Below, one piece after another: positions 1 through 6,063 of a stretch of DNA of 6,063 bases (positions are counted from its first letter, which is position 1; each line of letters starts with the position of its first letter). The DNA comes from Synergistaceae bacterium (GTDB taxonomy: Bacteria > Synergistota > Synergistia > Synergistales > Synergistaceae). The position numbers and the translations under genes were made by a program. The notes under the pieces were generated by a model that was given only the letters and a program-made list of their open reading frames with translations, searched no databases and was not told the origin of the DNA. Location: contig JAITAT010000204.1 in assembly GCA_031283975.1 (NCBI GenBank), forward strand, positions 1 to 6,063. Reading direction: 5' to 3'.

Positions 1-1952
1 TGGAAAACATATCGCGCCACCGATCGATGGGCAAAAGCCCCATGAAGGCCACCCGTGACGGCGCCGCCGAGGTCGGTTTTTCGGTTGTCGCCGGCGCCGC
101 CACGACACTGGCCGTGTTCATTCCCCTCGCGTTCATGGGTGGATTGATGGGACGGTGTTTCAACGCGTTCGGCATAACGGTGGCCATGACGATCGCGATC
201 TCTCTGCTCCTGTCGCTCACTCTCATCCCATTTCTCTGTTCCCGCCTCTTGGGACGCGAGCGGGCGGGACTGGTTCAAAGGGCGCTCGAAGCGCCGTTCG
301 TCTTGATGGAAAACGCGTACCGGCACGCGCTCGGCGCCGCGGTCAAGCATCGCTTCACGGTCATAGCCGCCGCCTTCCTGATATTCGCCGCCGGAATGCG
401 GCTGGCAATGTCATTGGGGTCTGAATTTACGCCGAACGAGGACCAGGGATATCTGCGGCTCAACATCGAACTGCCGGCCGATACGTCGCTCGAAGTCACC
501 GAACGGGTCATGGGAGAGATGATCGAAGTCATAGAAGCCGACCCGCGCGTCGCCTACACTTACGGCGTGGCCGGAAGCGGGCAGGGACAGGAGGTCTACA
601 AGGGCAATCTCACAATCGAGCTTGTACCGAAGAATCAGCGCGAACGGTCGAGCGTCATAATGGGGCAGCTCCGCCGCAAACTGGCGGCTTTCCGCGACGT
701 CGACATCAAGATGGGCAACTGGGGCGGGTCGGACATCACGCTCGTCATTCAGGGGCCGACCAGCGAATCGCTGGCTGAAATCGGCGAGCAGATGAAATCC
801 GATCTGGCGAGAAGCCCGCGCGGACTGGTCGATATAACTACCGACCTGCAGATGAACAAGCCGCGCATAAATCTCGAACTCAACAGAGCGCTTGCCGACG
901 ACCTGGGCGTTAACATAAGGGACCTGTCGGACGAGCTGAACGCCTGGTTCGGAGGAACCAACAGCGGTTCCTTCAATGAGGGCGGGTACAGATACGACAT
1001 AAGAATAAGGGCCGAAAAAGAACTTCGCGACGATCCGGACAAGGTATTCAACACGCTCGTCCGCACCGCCGGAGGGCAGGTAATCCGCGCGGACGGTCTT
1101 GTTTCGAGCAGCATAGGAGAGTCCCCCAACGTGATAAAACGCTATAACAGACAGCGCTCCATACAGATAGGAGCGAACGTCGAAGGGATATCCCCCAGCG
1201 AGGGGGTAGCTGTAATGCAGGAGGTATTCAAAAAGTACGCTCCCCAGGACGGTACTTACAACATCTTAACGACCGGCGATTCCGAAAGGATGAGGGAGAG
1301 TTTCATAAACCTCTCCATAGCGCTGGTGTTCGCCATCCTGTTGGTCTACATCGTCATGGCGATACAGTTCGAGTCGTTCCTGCACCCGCTCACCGTCATG
1401 TTCTCGCTGCCTCTCATGACCGCCGGTTCCTTCGGCCTGATGTACCTGATGGACGTTCGAGTCAGCGTAATGAGTTTCATGGGAATAATACTTCTCGTGG
1501 GCGTCGTAGTGAACAACGCCATACTGCTGATAGATTTCATCAACCAGCTCAGGGCAAGCGGCATGAACAAGATCGAGGCGACCGTGGCGAGCGGCCCGCT
1601 CCGTCTGCGCGCCATCCTCATGACGACCGTGTCGACCATCATGGGCAACCTGCCGGTCGCGCTCGCCTTGAGCGAGGGCGGTGAAGTGCGGCAGCCCATG
1701 TCGGTCGCGGTCATCGGCGGGCTCTTTACATCGACATTACTGACGCTGCTCGTGATTCCGGCCGTATATCTGGTGTTCGACGACATCAAAGACTGGGTTT
1801 CCGGGAGGATTCGCCGTTTCAACGCGTACCGCAGGCTTCGCGAGAAGCAGACGAGGTTTCGCGGCCTGACGCCTCCCGTTACGGACGCGATAACAGGCGC
1901 GTCGGCGGCGACCGGGGAACTGAGGGACACGGAAACGGCGGTATTCAGATGA
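1..1952 (+). CDS. RND efflux transporter permease subunit (HAE1/AcrB-like), 5'-truncated
   Basis: Inner-membrane proton/substrate antiporter of a tripartite efflux pump, extruding drugs or other amphiphiles. The reading frame is open from the window edge; the first full codon is at position 3, so the Met at 27 is internal and about 410 N-terminal residues are missing. The 649 visible residues start with ENISRHR, which matches the end of RND transmembrane helix 4. They continue through TM5-6 (about 23-47 and 56-83), TM7 (116-136), the second periplasmic porter/docking half (about 137-430) and TM8-12 (434-455, 460-483, 489-513, 534-556, 564-591), then a charged cytoplasmic tail of about 55 residues. 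AcrB residue numbering places the fragment at about 414 to the end, so the C-terminal part is full length. TM10 reads VNNAILLIDF, with Asn where AcrB has Lys940. The helix-4 Asp pair is off-window. Substrate cannot be read from the sequence. The stop overlaps the next start (ATGA). Confidence 0.95.
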   Translation, partial: ENISRHRSMGKSPMKATRDGAAEVGFSVVAGAATTLAVFIPLAFMGGLMGRCFNAFGITVAMTIAISLLLSLTLIPFLCSRLLGRERAGLVQRALEAPFVLMENAYRHALGAAVKHRFTVIAAAFLIFAAGMRLAMSLGSEFTPNEDQGYLRLNIELPADTSLEVTERVMGEMIEVIEADPRVAYTYGVAGSGQGQEVYKGNLTIELVPKNQRERSSVIMGQLRRKLAAFRDVDIKMGNWGGSDITLVIQGPTSESLAEIGEQMKSDLARSPRGLVDITTDLQMNKPRINLELNRALADDLGVNIRDLSDELNAWFGGTNSGSFNEGGYRYDIRIRAEKELRDDPDKVFNTLVRTAGGQVIRADGLVSSSIGESPNVIKRYNRQRSIQIGANVEGISPSEGVAVMQEVFKKYAPQDGTYNILTTGDSERMRESFINLSIALVFAILLVYIVMAIQFESFLHPLTVMFSLPLMTAGSFGLMYLMDVRVSVMSFMGIILLVGVVVNNAILLIDFINQLRASGMNKIEATVASGPLRLRAILMTTVSTIMGNLPVALALSEGGEVRQPMSVAVIGGLFTSTLLTLLVIPAVYLVFDDIKDWVSGRIRRFNAYRRLREKQTRFRGLTPPVTDAITGASAATGELRDTETAVFR

Positions 1953-3244
1953 CGCCGTTTCCGGTCAAATTCAAAGTTCTGCCCATAATCGCTCTGTTCG
2001 CCATCCTCGCGGCGCCGCAATCGGGAATCGCCGCGGTTTCGATGGACATCAGAGAGGCAATGTCCATCATGCTGAAAGACAACTCGGCGCTGTTGTCGCT
2101 GAGACACGAGACGCGAAAAGCTGACGCCTTCGAAATGCAGGCGGAAGGGGCTTTCACGCCCAGTCTCTCTTTAAACGCCGCAACCGACGAGGAGAGGACG
2201 AACCATACATCCGGGGGAACCAACCAGGCCAGGCTGACGGCATCGCAGACTCTCTACTCCGGCGGCAGAAACCAGGCCCTCCGCAGACAGTCGAGACAGG
2301 TCAGGTCCATTGCCGAACTCGCTCTGGCGGACGCGGAAAACGGCGCGGCGGGAGAACTTTTCGCCAGATTTTACAACGTGCTCCTTCAGGACAGGTACGT
2401 GGAGACGGAACGCTCCGCGGCAGCCACATCGGAACTGCACCTGAGAGAAGTGACCCGCATGAGCGAACTGGGCCTCTCAAACAGGCTCGAAGTCATCCGC
2501 GCGTCCCAGCAGCTCGCCACGAACAGGGCTTCTCTCGCGAGCGCCGAGGGGCTGTACGATTCAGCCGTCATATCGCTGATGAATTATCTCGCCATACCCC
2601 CGGAGGAGCGCCGGCCGGCGGCGGGCGGTCTCATGACTCTGGCATCGGCGGGCAGCAGGGAACTGTCGTTGTCCGAAGCAATGAAAAACAGAGCCGACCT
2701 GGGGGTTCTCGAAAATCAGATAGAATACCAGGAAAACCAGATAGAAATCGAGCGCAGCGCGTCAAGACCCCAGGTTGCTCTCGGCGGTTCCGCGTCGTTT
2801 CTCGACAATGAAAGGCGCGGAAATTTCGACGACGCATGGAGGGCGGAACTCTCCATCACCGTTCCGATCCTTGACCGGAACACGGCGCGGGGAAATGTGA
2901 TACGAGCGCAGGCCACAGCCGCTCAAAATAAAATAGCGCTCCGCCAGAAGGAACTCGACATAAAATCGGGAGTCGAGACGGCCTGGACCGAGTTGGAGAC
3001 CGCCCGGGAACACATGGAGGCGTCCGCCAAAGCGCTGGAACTCGCGGAGGAGACGCTGCGGCTCGCGGAGATAGGATTTCAGGAGGGAGTGACGCCTCAA
3101 CTCGACCTGCTGTCGGCGCAAACCTCGCTGACGGAGAGCCGTCTCGAACATCTGCGCTCTTTATACAATCACATGCTGGCCGTGGTCGCCCTTAAAGTGA
3201 CCGAGGGCAATATCATTACCTGGGCCGAGGAGATGGAATTTTAA
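1949..3244 (+). CDS. TolC-family outer-membrane efflux channel protein
   Basis: Outer-membrane factor that forms the trimeric exit duct of the RND pump. The 431-residue product has a signal peptide (basic start, hydrophobic core about residues 8-22, likely cleavage after SGIAA near 29). No lipobox cysteine is seen, so it is TolC-like rather than an OprM-type lipoprotein. Two outer-membrane-efflux repeats are visible, about 33-215 and 240-420. Each has a beta-strand segment (LTASQTLYSGGRNQA near 97; LSITVPILDRNTARGN near 301) followed by long coiled-coil helices with the typical internal-repeat motifs (LSNRLEVIRASQQLA near 176; VTPQLDLLSAQTSLTESR near 381). The length is normal for the family. 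The ATG at 1949 is chosen because it supplies the signal peptide and overlaps the permease stop; only a weak GGCGG lies 7 bases upstream, so translation is probably coupled to the permease. The next gene overlaps by one base. Confidence 0.94.
   Translation: MTPFPVKFKVLPIIALFAILAAPQSGIAAVSMDIREAMSIMLKDNSALLSLRHETRKADAFEMQAEGAFTPSLSLNAATDEERTNHTSGGTNQARLTASQTLYSGGRNQALRRQSRQVRSIAELALADAENGAAGELFARFYNVLLQDRYVETERSAAATSELHLREVTRMSELGLSNRLEVIRASQQLATNRASLASAEGLYDSAVISLMNYLAIPPEERRPAAGGLMTLASAGSRELSLSEAMKNRADLGVLENQIEYQENQIEIERSASRPQVALGGSASFLDNERRGNFDDAWRAELSITVPILDRNTARGNVIRAQATAAQNKIALRQKELDIKSGVETAWTELETAREHMEASAKALELAEETLRLAEIGFQEGVTPQLDLLSAQTSLTESRLEHLRSLYNHMLAVVALKVTEGNIITWAEEMEF
3227..3232 (+). 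promoter_or_regulatory. Ribosome binding site for the adaptor gene, inside the channel gene
   Basis: GAGGAG lies within the last codons of the TolC-family gene, 11 bases before the ATG at 3244. The spacing is a little long, but no better site exists. Combined with the TAATG junction it suggests stop-restart translation. Confidence 0.5.
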
Positions 3245-4425
3245 TGAGAGAAAAAAGAACCGGCGGCATGGGACAGACCGCCGCCATATTGATTTTCGTC
3301 CTGGCGCTCGGCGGGGCGGCGTTTTATTTCTGGGGCTCCAGGGAGAAAGCCGCGATATCGCGGGAGATGACCGCCAACGCCGGAACCGATACGCAGGGCG
3401 CGTACGTACGGGTGGAAACCGTCGCGAGCGACAAGACGGTCCGCGGCAGCATAGCGCAAAACATGTCGATAGAAGCCGTGAGCAGGGTGCAGATGATGCC
3501 GCGCGTGACGGGCAGGCTCGAAAAACTCCACGCCAAAACCGGCGACAGCGTCAAACGCGGGCAGCTCATCGCCACACTGGAACACGATCAGCAGAACGCG
3601 CTGATAGGTTCCACGGAAGCCCAGCTCGCGTCGGCTCGCGCCGACGCCGAAAGGGCGCGCGCGGAGATGGGGAACGCAAAAACGAACCTCGACCGCTATG
3701 AGCGGCTCGTCAAAGAGGGGTTCAGCACTCAGCAGCAGTACGACTCGGTGGCTACCGCTTACGCCAGCGCAAAAGCGAGCCACAACGCCGCCCTGGCCAA
3801 AGAGCGCCAGGCGGCCGCGGATCTGGGGCGGGTGAAGTCGGCGCAGCAGGATTATATAGTGTATTCCCCTCTCGACGGTACGGTACTCTCGGACTACTCG
3901 CTGACGCCCGGCGTGATGATATCCCCGAGTTCGCCGCTGGTCGATATCGCCGACTTGAGAAAACTCAAAGCGTCGCTGCGGATTCCCGAAGCGAAAATAT
4001 TCGCCGTGAAACCCGGCATGGACGTAATTCTCAAATTCGACGCCATTCCCGACGAGGAATTTATGGGCAAGGTCACCCGAATCGAGCCCTACGTCGACCC
4101 CTCCACCCGCACCAGCGCGGTGGAGATAGAACTGGACAACGAGGCGATAGGCAACCGTCTCCGCCCCGGAATGTTCGGACAGGCGTCGATCGTGGAACGC
4201 GAGTATAAAAACTCCATACTCATTCCTGGGAACGCGCTCCAAAGCGGCGACGGCGGCTCGTTCGTGTTCGTCGAAAAAGACGGAACGGCGAACATAAGAC
4301 CTGTGACGCCCGGATTGCGCCAAGGAGACTACGTACAGATAACCGACGGACTGACGTCAGGCGACCGCGTGATAGTATTCGGGGGCGCCAACCTCAACAA
4401 CGGGGACAGAGTTACCATTCAGTAG
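3244..4425 (+). CDS. RND efflux periplasmic adaptor (membrane-fusion protein)
   Basis: Periplasmic bridge between permease and outer-membrane channel. The 393-residue product begins with a hydrophobic segment (about residues 11-29) after a basic N-terminus. There is no lipobox cysteine, so it is probably held by an uncleaved signal anchor instead of lipid as in AcrA. Domains follow the RND adaptor order: first half of the lipoyl/barrel-sandwich (about 80-115, VTGRLEKLHAKTGDSVKRGQ), alpha-helical hairpin (about 116-203), second lipoyl half (about 204-236, SPLDGTVLSDYSLTPG), beta-barrel (about 238-318, ending RLRPGMFGQASI) and membrane-proximal domain (about 319-393). The hairpin tip reads RYERLVKEGFSTQQQYD, matching the Arg-Leu-Ser/Thr tip motif that contacts TolC-type channels (Arg151, Leu155, Thr162). 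The ATG at 3244 overlaps the preceding stop. Met9 is a possible but poorer start, with no Shine-Dalgarno site. It is the last gene of the operon, followed by a convergent gene. Confidence 0.94.
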   Translation: MREKRTGGMGQTAAILIFVLALGGAAFYFWGSREKAAISREMTANAGTDTQGAYVRVETVASDKTVRGSIAQNMSIEAVSRVQMMPRVTGRLEKLHAKTGDSVKRGQLIATLEHDQQNALIGSTEAQLASARADAERARAEMGNAKTNLDRYERLVKEGFSTQQQYDSVATAYASAKASHNAALAKERQAAADLGRVKSAQQDYIVYSPLDGTVLSDYSLTPGVMISPSSPLVDIADLRKLKASLRIPEAKIFAVKPGMDVILKFDAIPDEEFMGKVTRIEPYVDPSTRTSAVEIELDNEAIGNRLRPGMFGQASIVEREYKNSILIPGNALQSGDGGSFVFVEKDGTANIRPVTPGLRQGDYVQITDGLTSGDRVIVFGGANLNNGDRVTIQ

Positions 4426-4440
4426 AAGCGTCACGAGACA

Positions 4441-4463
4441 GGAGCGCTCGATCGAGTTTCTCC
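4441..4463. terminator. Possible weak bidirectional terminator / palindromic element in the convergent gap
   Basis: The 50-base gap between the adaptor stop and the pepA stop holds GAGCGCTC (4442-4449) overlapping CTCGATCGAG (4447-4456), flanked by GGAG (4441-4444) and CTCC (4460-4463). These can fold as an interrupted hairpin with a GATC loop. Only a TTT follows on the plus strand and no T-run follows on the minus strand, so it is not a classical intrinsic terminator. Its position between convergent genes is the main argument for it. Confidence 0.25.
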
Positions 4464-4475
4464 ATCAGCAAAATA

Positions 4476-5960
4476 TCATAAGCCGCGGCCAATGTCGCCA
4501 TTAGCGCGGCTGATCAGGTAAGAGGTTATGGCGCGCATACCGTAGGCCGTCGCTCCTTTGACGTAGTAAGAGTAAGGCTCTTTGACGAAGTCGGCCGCCG
4601 CTATATCGAGGTGTATCCACGGACGCCCCTTCTCCACAAAGTTTTCGAGGAACATGGCGGCGGTTATGGCGCCGCCGTAACGGCCGGCGGAATTGATCAG
4701 ATCGGCGACCGAAGATTTTATTTTACGCCGCAGGTTTTCGTCGTCCATCGGCAGCTTCCAGAATCGTTCGCCGCTGGTCGCGGCGGCGGCCAAAAAATCG
4801 CCGGCGAAGCCGTCGTCGTTTGTGAAAAGTCCCGCCGTCGTATCCCCGAGGGCAACCGCGCACGCGCCGGTCAGCGTCGCTATATCTATCACGAAATCCG
4901 GTTTTTGTTCACACGCGTAAGCCAGGGCGTCGGCCAGAGTCAGCCGTCCCTCGGCGTCCGTGTTGTTGACTTCGATCGTCTTGCCGTTGTAAGCCTTTAT
5001 CACGTCGTCCGGGCGATACGCGCTGCCGCCCGGCATGTTTTCCGCCGCGCCTATGATCGCGTGGATCCTGACGGGCAGCCTGAGCGCCGCCGCGGCTTTT
5101 ACCGCCCCCATCACCACACAGGCGCCCGTCTTGTCGCCCTTCATGGTGAGCATCGCCTCGGACGGTTTGATATCCAGACCGCCGCTGTCGAAAGTTATTC
5201 CCTTGCCGACCAGCGCCGCCGAGGCGACGGGCGACTCCGGGGCGTATTCGAGATGAATGAGGCGCGGAGGGACGGCCGATCCCTTCCCCACGGCGAGCAG
5301 GGCGTTCATACCTCGGCTCGCCAACTGTTCATGATCGATGACGCTGATCTTAAGCCCGCTTTCGAGGGCCAGATCGCGGGCTATCTTCTCGAGAACCTCC
5401 GGGTTTATCACGTTGCCCGGCTCGTTCGCCAAATCCCTGGCGTAGCACTGACAAGAGCCTATGGTGAATCCGTCCGCGAGCGCTCTTTCGTTCCCGTCCA
5501 GAAGAGCGACGTTCTCCGGCGCGGCGAAACGATCCTCGTCGTCAGGCGACTGATATTTTTTGAACCTGTAACGGGCGAGAGCCGCGGCTTCGCCCACAGC
5601 CCGCGATACCTGATATTCGGAAGCCTCGGGCATCGCGATCGATACGCTCGACGCGCCGCGCTCCGCTGCCGCCCGGACAATATGATACGCGGCGAGCCTG
5701 TGGTCGTCCGCGCGAACCTCGTCGCGCGAACCGAGCCCGGCCAGGACGACGCACATGATATCTCCGTCCGCGAGAGGAACGACGAGCGTTTTACCCTTTT
5801 TGGCCTTGAAATTTTCCCTCGGAATATGCATCGATACGAGCGCCGCGATGCTCGAAGGCAGCGGAGCAAGATTCGCGGCAGTAAAATCGTCGTACAAAGC
5901 CACCCCCAGGATCTGCCTGCGGCCTATCGTCGAACCTGATTTTAAAACTTCAATATTCAT
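4476..5960 (-). CDS. pepA: Leucyl aminopeptidase (cytosol aminopeptidase, peptidase family M17)
   Basis: Cytosolic hexameric metallopeptidase that releases N-terminal amino acids from peptides during protein turnover and peptide use. From the ATG at 5960 it has 494 residues, normal for the family: an N-terminal macro-like domain (about 1-160) and a C-terminal catalytic domain (about 175-490). All expected active-site residues are present (E. coli PepA equivalents in brackets): Lys253 (270), Asp258 (275), Lys265 (282), Asp276 (293), Asp335 (353), Glu337 (355) and Arg339 (357). The M17 signature NTDAEGRL is at 333-340 and the lysine/metal loop VGKGITFDSGG precedes it. Two positions look less usual: DIKP where SIKP or SLKP is common, and Asp-Lys after the metal-binding Asp276 where Asp-Met is common. 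The frame could start at a GTG at 5972, but GGGAG overlaps that codon, so the internal ATG is preferred. It converges on the efflux operon and shows no functional link to it. Confidence 0.95.
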   Translation of the reverse strand: MNIEVLKSGSTIGRRQILGVALYDDFTAANLAPLPSSIAALVSMHIPRENFKAKKGKTLVVPLADGDIMCVVLAGLGSRDEVRADDHRLAAYHIVRAAAERGASSVSIAMPEASEYQVSRAVGEAAALARYRFKKYQSPDDEDRFAAPENVALLDGNERALADGFTIGSCQCYARDLANEPGNVINPEVLEKIARDLALESGLKISVIDHEQLASRGMNALLAVGKGSAVPPRLIHLEYAPESPVASAALVGKGITFDSGGLDIKPSEAMLTMKGDKTGACVVMGAVKAAAALRLPVRIHAIIGAAENMPGGSAYRPDDVIKAYNGKTIEVNNTDAEGRLTLADALAYACEQKPDFVIDIATLTGACAVALGDTTAGLFTNDDGFAGDFLAAAATSGERFWKLPMDDENLRRKIKSSVADLINSAGRYGGAITAAMFLENFVEKGRPWIHLDIAAADFVKEPYSYYVKGATAYGMRAITSYLISRANGDIGRGL

Positions 5961-5971
5961 TATGATCATCA

Positions 5972-5976
5972 CTCCC
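5972..5976 (-). promoter_or_regulatory. Ribosome binding site deciding the pepA start
   Basis: GGGAG on the minus strand lies 11 bases before the ATG at 5960. It overlaps the in-frame GTG at 5972 and is only 2 bases from the ATG at 5969, so neither of those can use it. This favours a 494-residue product over a 498-residue one. Confidence 0.55.
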
Positions 5977-5982
5977 GGCTAC

Positions 5983-6016
5983 TGATACCTATCTTATCAT
6001 AATCTTACTACGATTA
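5983..6016. repeat. Two abutting 17-bp dyads (5-N7-5) upstream of pepA
   Basis: TGATA-N7-TATCA occupies 5983-5999 and TAATC-N7-GATTA occupies 6000-6016. Each has perfect 5-base arms and the same 7-base spacer, and they touch without a gap. They cover the likely -10 region and start site of pepA, so an operator role is possible. In AT-rich DNA short dyads also occur by chance. Confidence 0.3.
5996..6001 (-). promoter_or_regulatory. Possible -10 element of the pepA promoter
   Basis: TATGAT on the minus strand matches five of six bases of the sigma-70 -10 consensus. It would start transcription near 5989 and give a leader of about 29 bases before the ATG at 5960. The -35 region at 17-base spacing (CGATAC, 6019-6024) is poor, so the assignment is tentative. 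Confidence 0.3.
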
Positions 6017-6050
6017 AAGTATCGTGTATCACCCGCCGCGTATAAACCCA

Positions 6051-6059
6051 TGCTAAAAT
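6051..6059 (+). promoter_or_regulatory. Extended -10-like motif facing out of the window
   Basis: TGC-TAAAAT on the plus strand has the TGn extension plus a five-of-six match to the -10 hexamer. No good -35 is seen, which an extended -10 can tolerate. If real, transcription would begin a few bases beyond the window and serve a gene divergent from pepA. Confidence 0.25.
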
Positions 6060-6063
6060 AACC

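Noticed and set aside
27..29. ATG at 27 as the true start of the permease gene
   Set aside because: The frame is open to the window edge and the upstream codons encode ENISRHRS, which continues the conserved RND TM4 motif. The gene is cut by the window, not short.
800..1330. Patch of AGA/AGG and ATA codons inside the permease, suggesting a recombined segment
   Set aside because: The same codons are common in the following channel and adaptor genes, and the protein is continuous RND sequence across the patch. By eye this is normal variation; a sliding-window codon analysis would be needed to say more.
1346..2107. 253-codon minus-strand frame across the permease/channel junction
   Set aside because: It lies opposite two confidently identified genes, and its translation shows no domain or plausible start context.
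3241..4323. 360-codon open frame on the minus strand opposite the adaptor gene
   Set aside because: The translation is rich in Arg, Gly, His and Val with no recognisable domain, and the plus-strand frame is a clear RND adaptor. Long antisense frames are expected in GC-rich genes with this codon bias.
4611..5939. 442-codon open frame on the plus strand opposite pepA
   Set aside because: Low-complexity, Arg-rich translation with no family resemblance. The opposite strand carries every M17 active-site motif, so this is a shadow frame.
5963..5968. TGATCA palindrome near the pepA start
   Set aside because: A 6-base palindrome between the ribosome binding site and the start is expected by chance and nothing ties it to regulation.

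Overview
The window looks like an ordinary chromosomal segment from a GC-rich diderm (Gram-negative type) bacterium. The diderm call rests on a complete set of inner-membrane, periplasmic and outer-membrane efflux parts, including a TolC-type outer-membrane channel with a cleavable signal peptide. Frequent ATA (Ile) and AGA/AGG (Arg) codons mixed with GC-rich codons, together with the protein style, make Synergistota my best guess. That is a low-confidence impression, since no rRNA or marker gene is present.

Layout: positions 1-4425 hold three plus-strand genes that overlap end to end and almost certainly form one transcript. They are the C-terminal two thirds of an RND (HAE1-type) efflux permease (1-1952, truncated by the window edge), a TolC-family outer-membrane factor (1949-3244, 4-base ATGA overlap) and an RND periplasmic adaptor/membrane-fusion protein (3244-4425, 1-base TAATG overlap). 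The three proteins would assemble into one tripartite pump spanning both membranes: the permease captures substrate and uses the proton gradient, the adaptor bridges, and the channel opens to the outside. The order permease, channel, adaptor differs from the common adaptor, permease, channel order.

A 50-base convergent gap (4426-4475) contains two overlapping palindromes but no clear U-tract terminator. On the minus strand, 4476-5960 encodes a complete M17 leucyl aminopeptidase (PepA), a cytosolic metallopeptidase with all canonical metal and catalytic residues, unrelated in function to the pump. Its AT-rich upstream region (5961-6063) carries a Shine-Dalgarno site, a possible -10 element, two abutting 17-bp dyads and, at the very edge, an extended -10-like motif facing out of the window.

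I found no RNA gene, mobile element, CRISPR array or obviously new system. The points worth a second look are the gene order, the Asn replacing the AcrB Lys940 position in the permease, a Lys next to a metal-binding Asp in PepA, and the dyads upstream of pepA.
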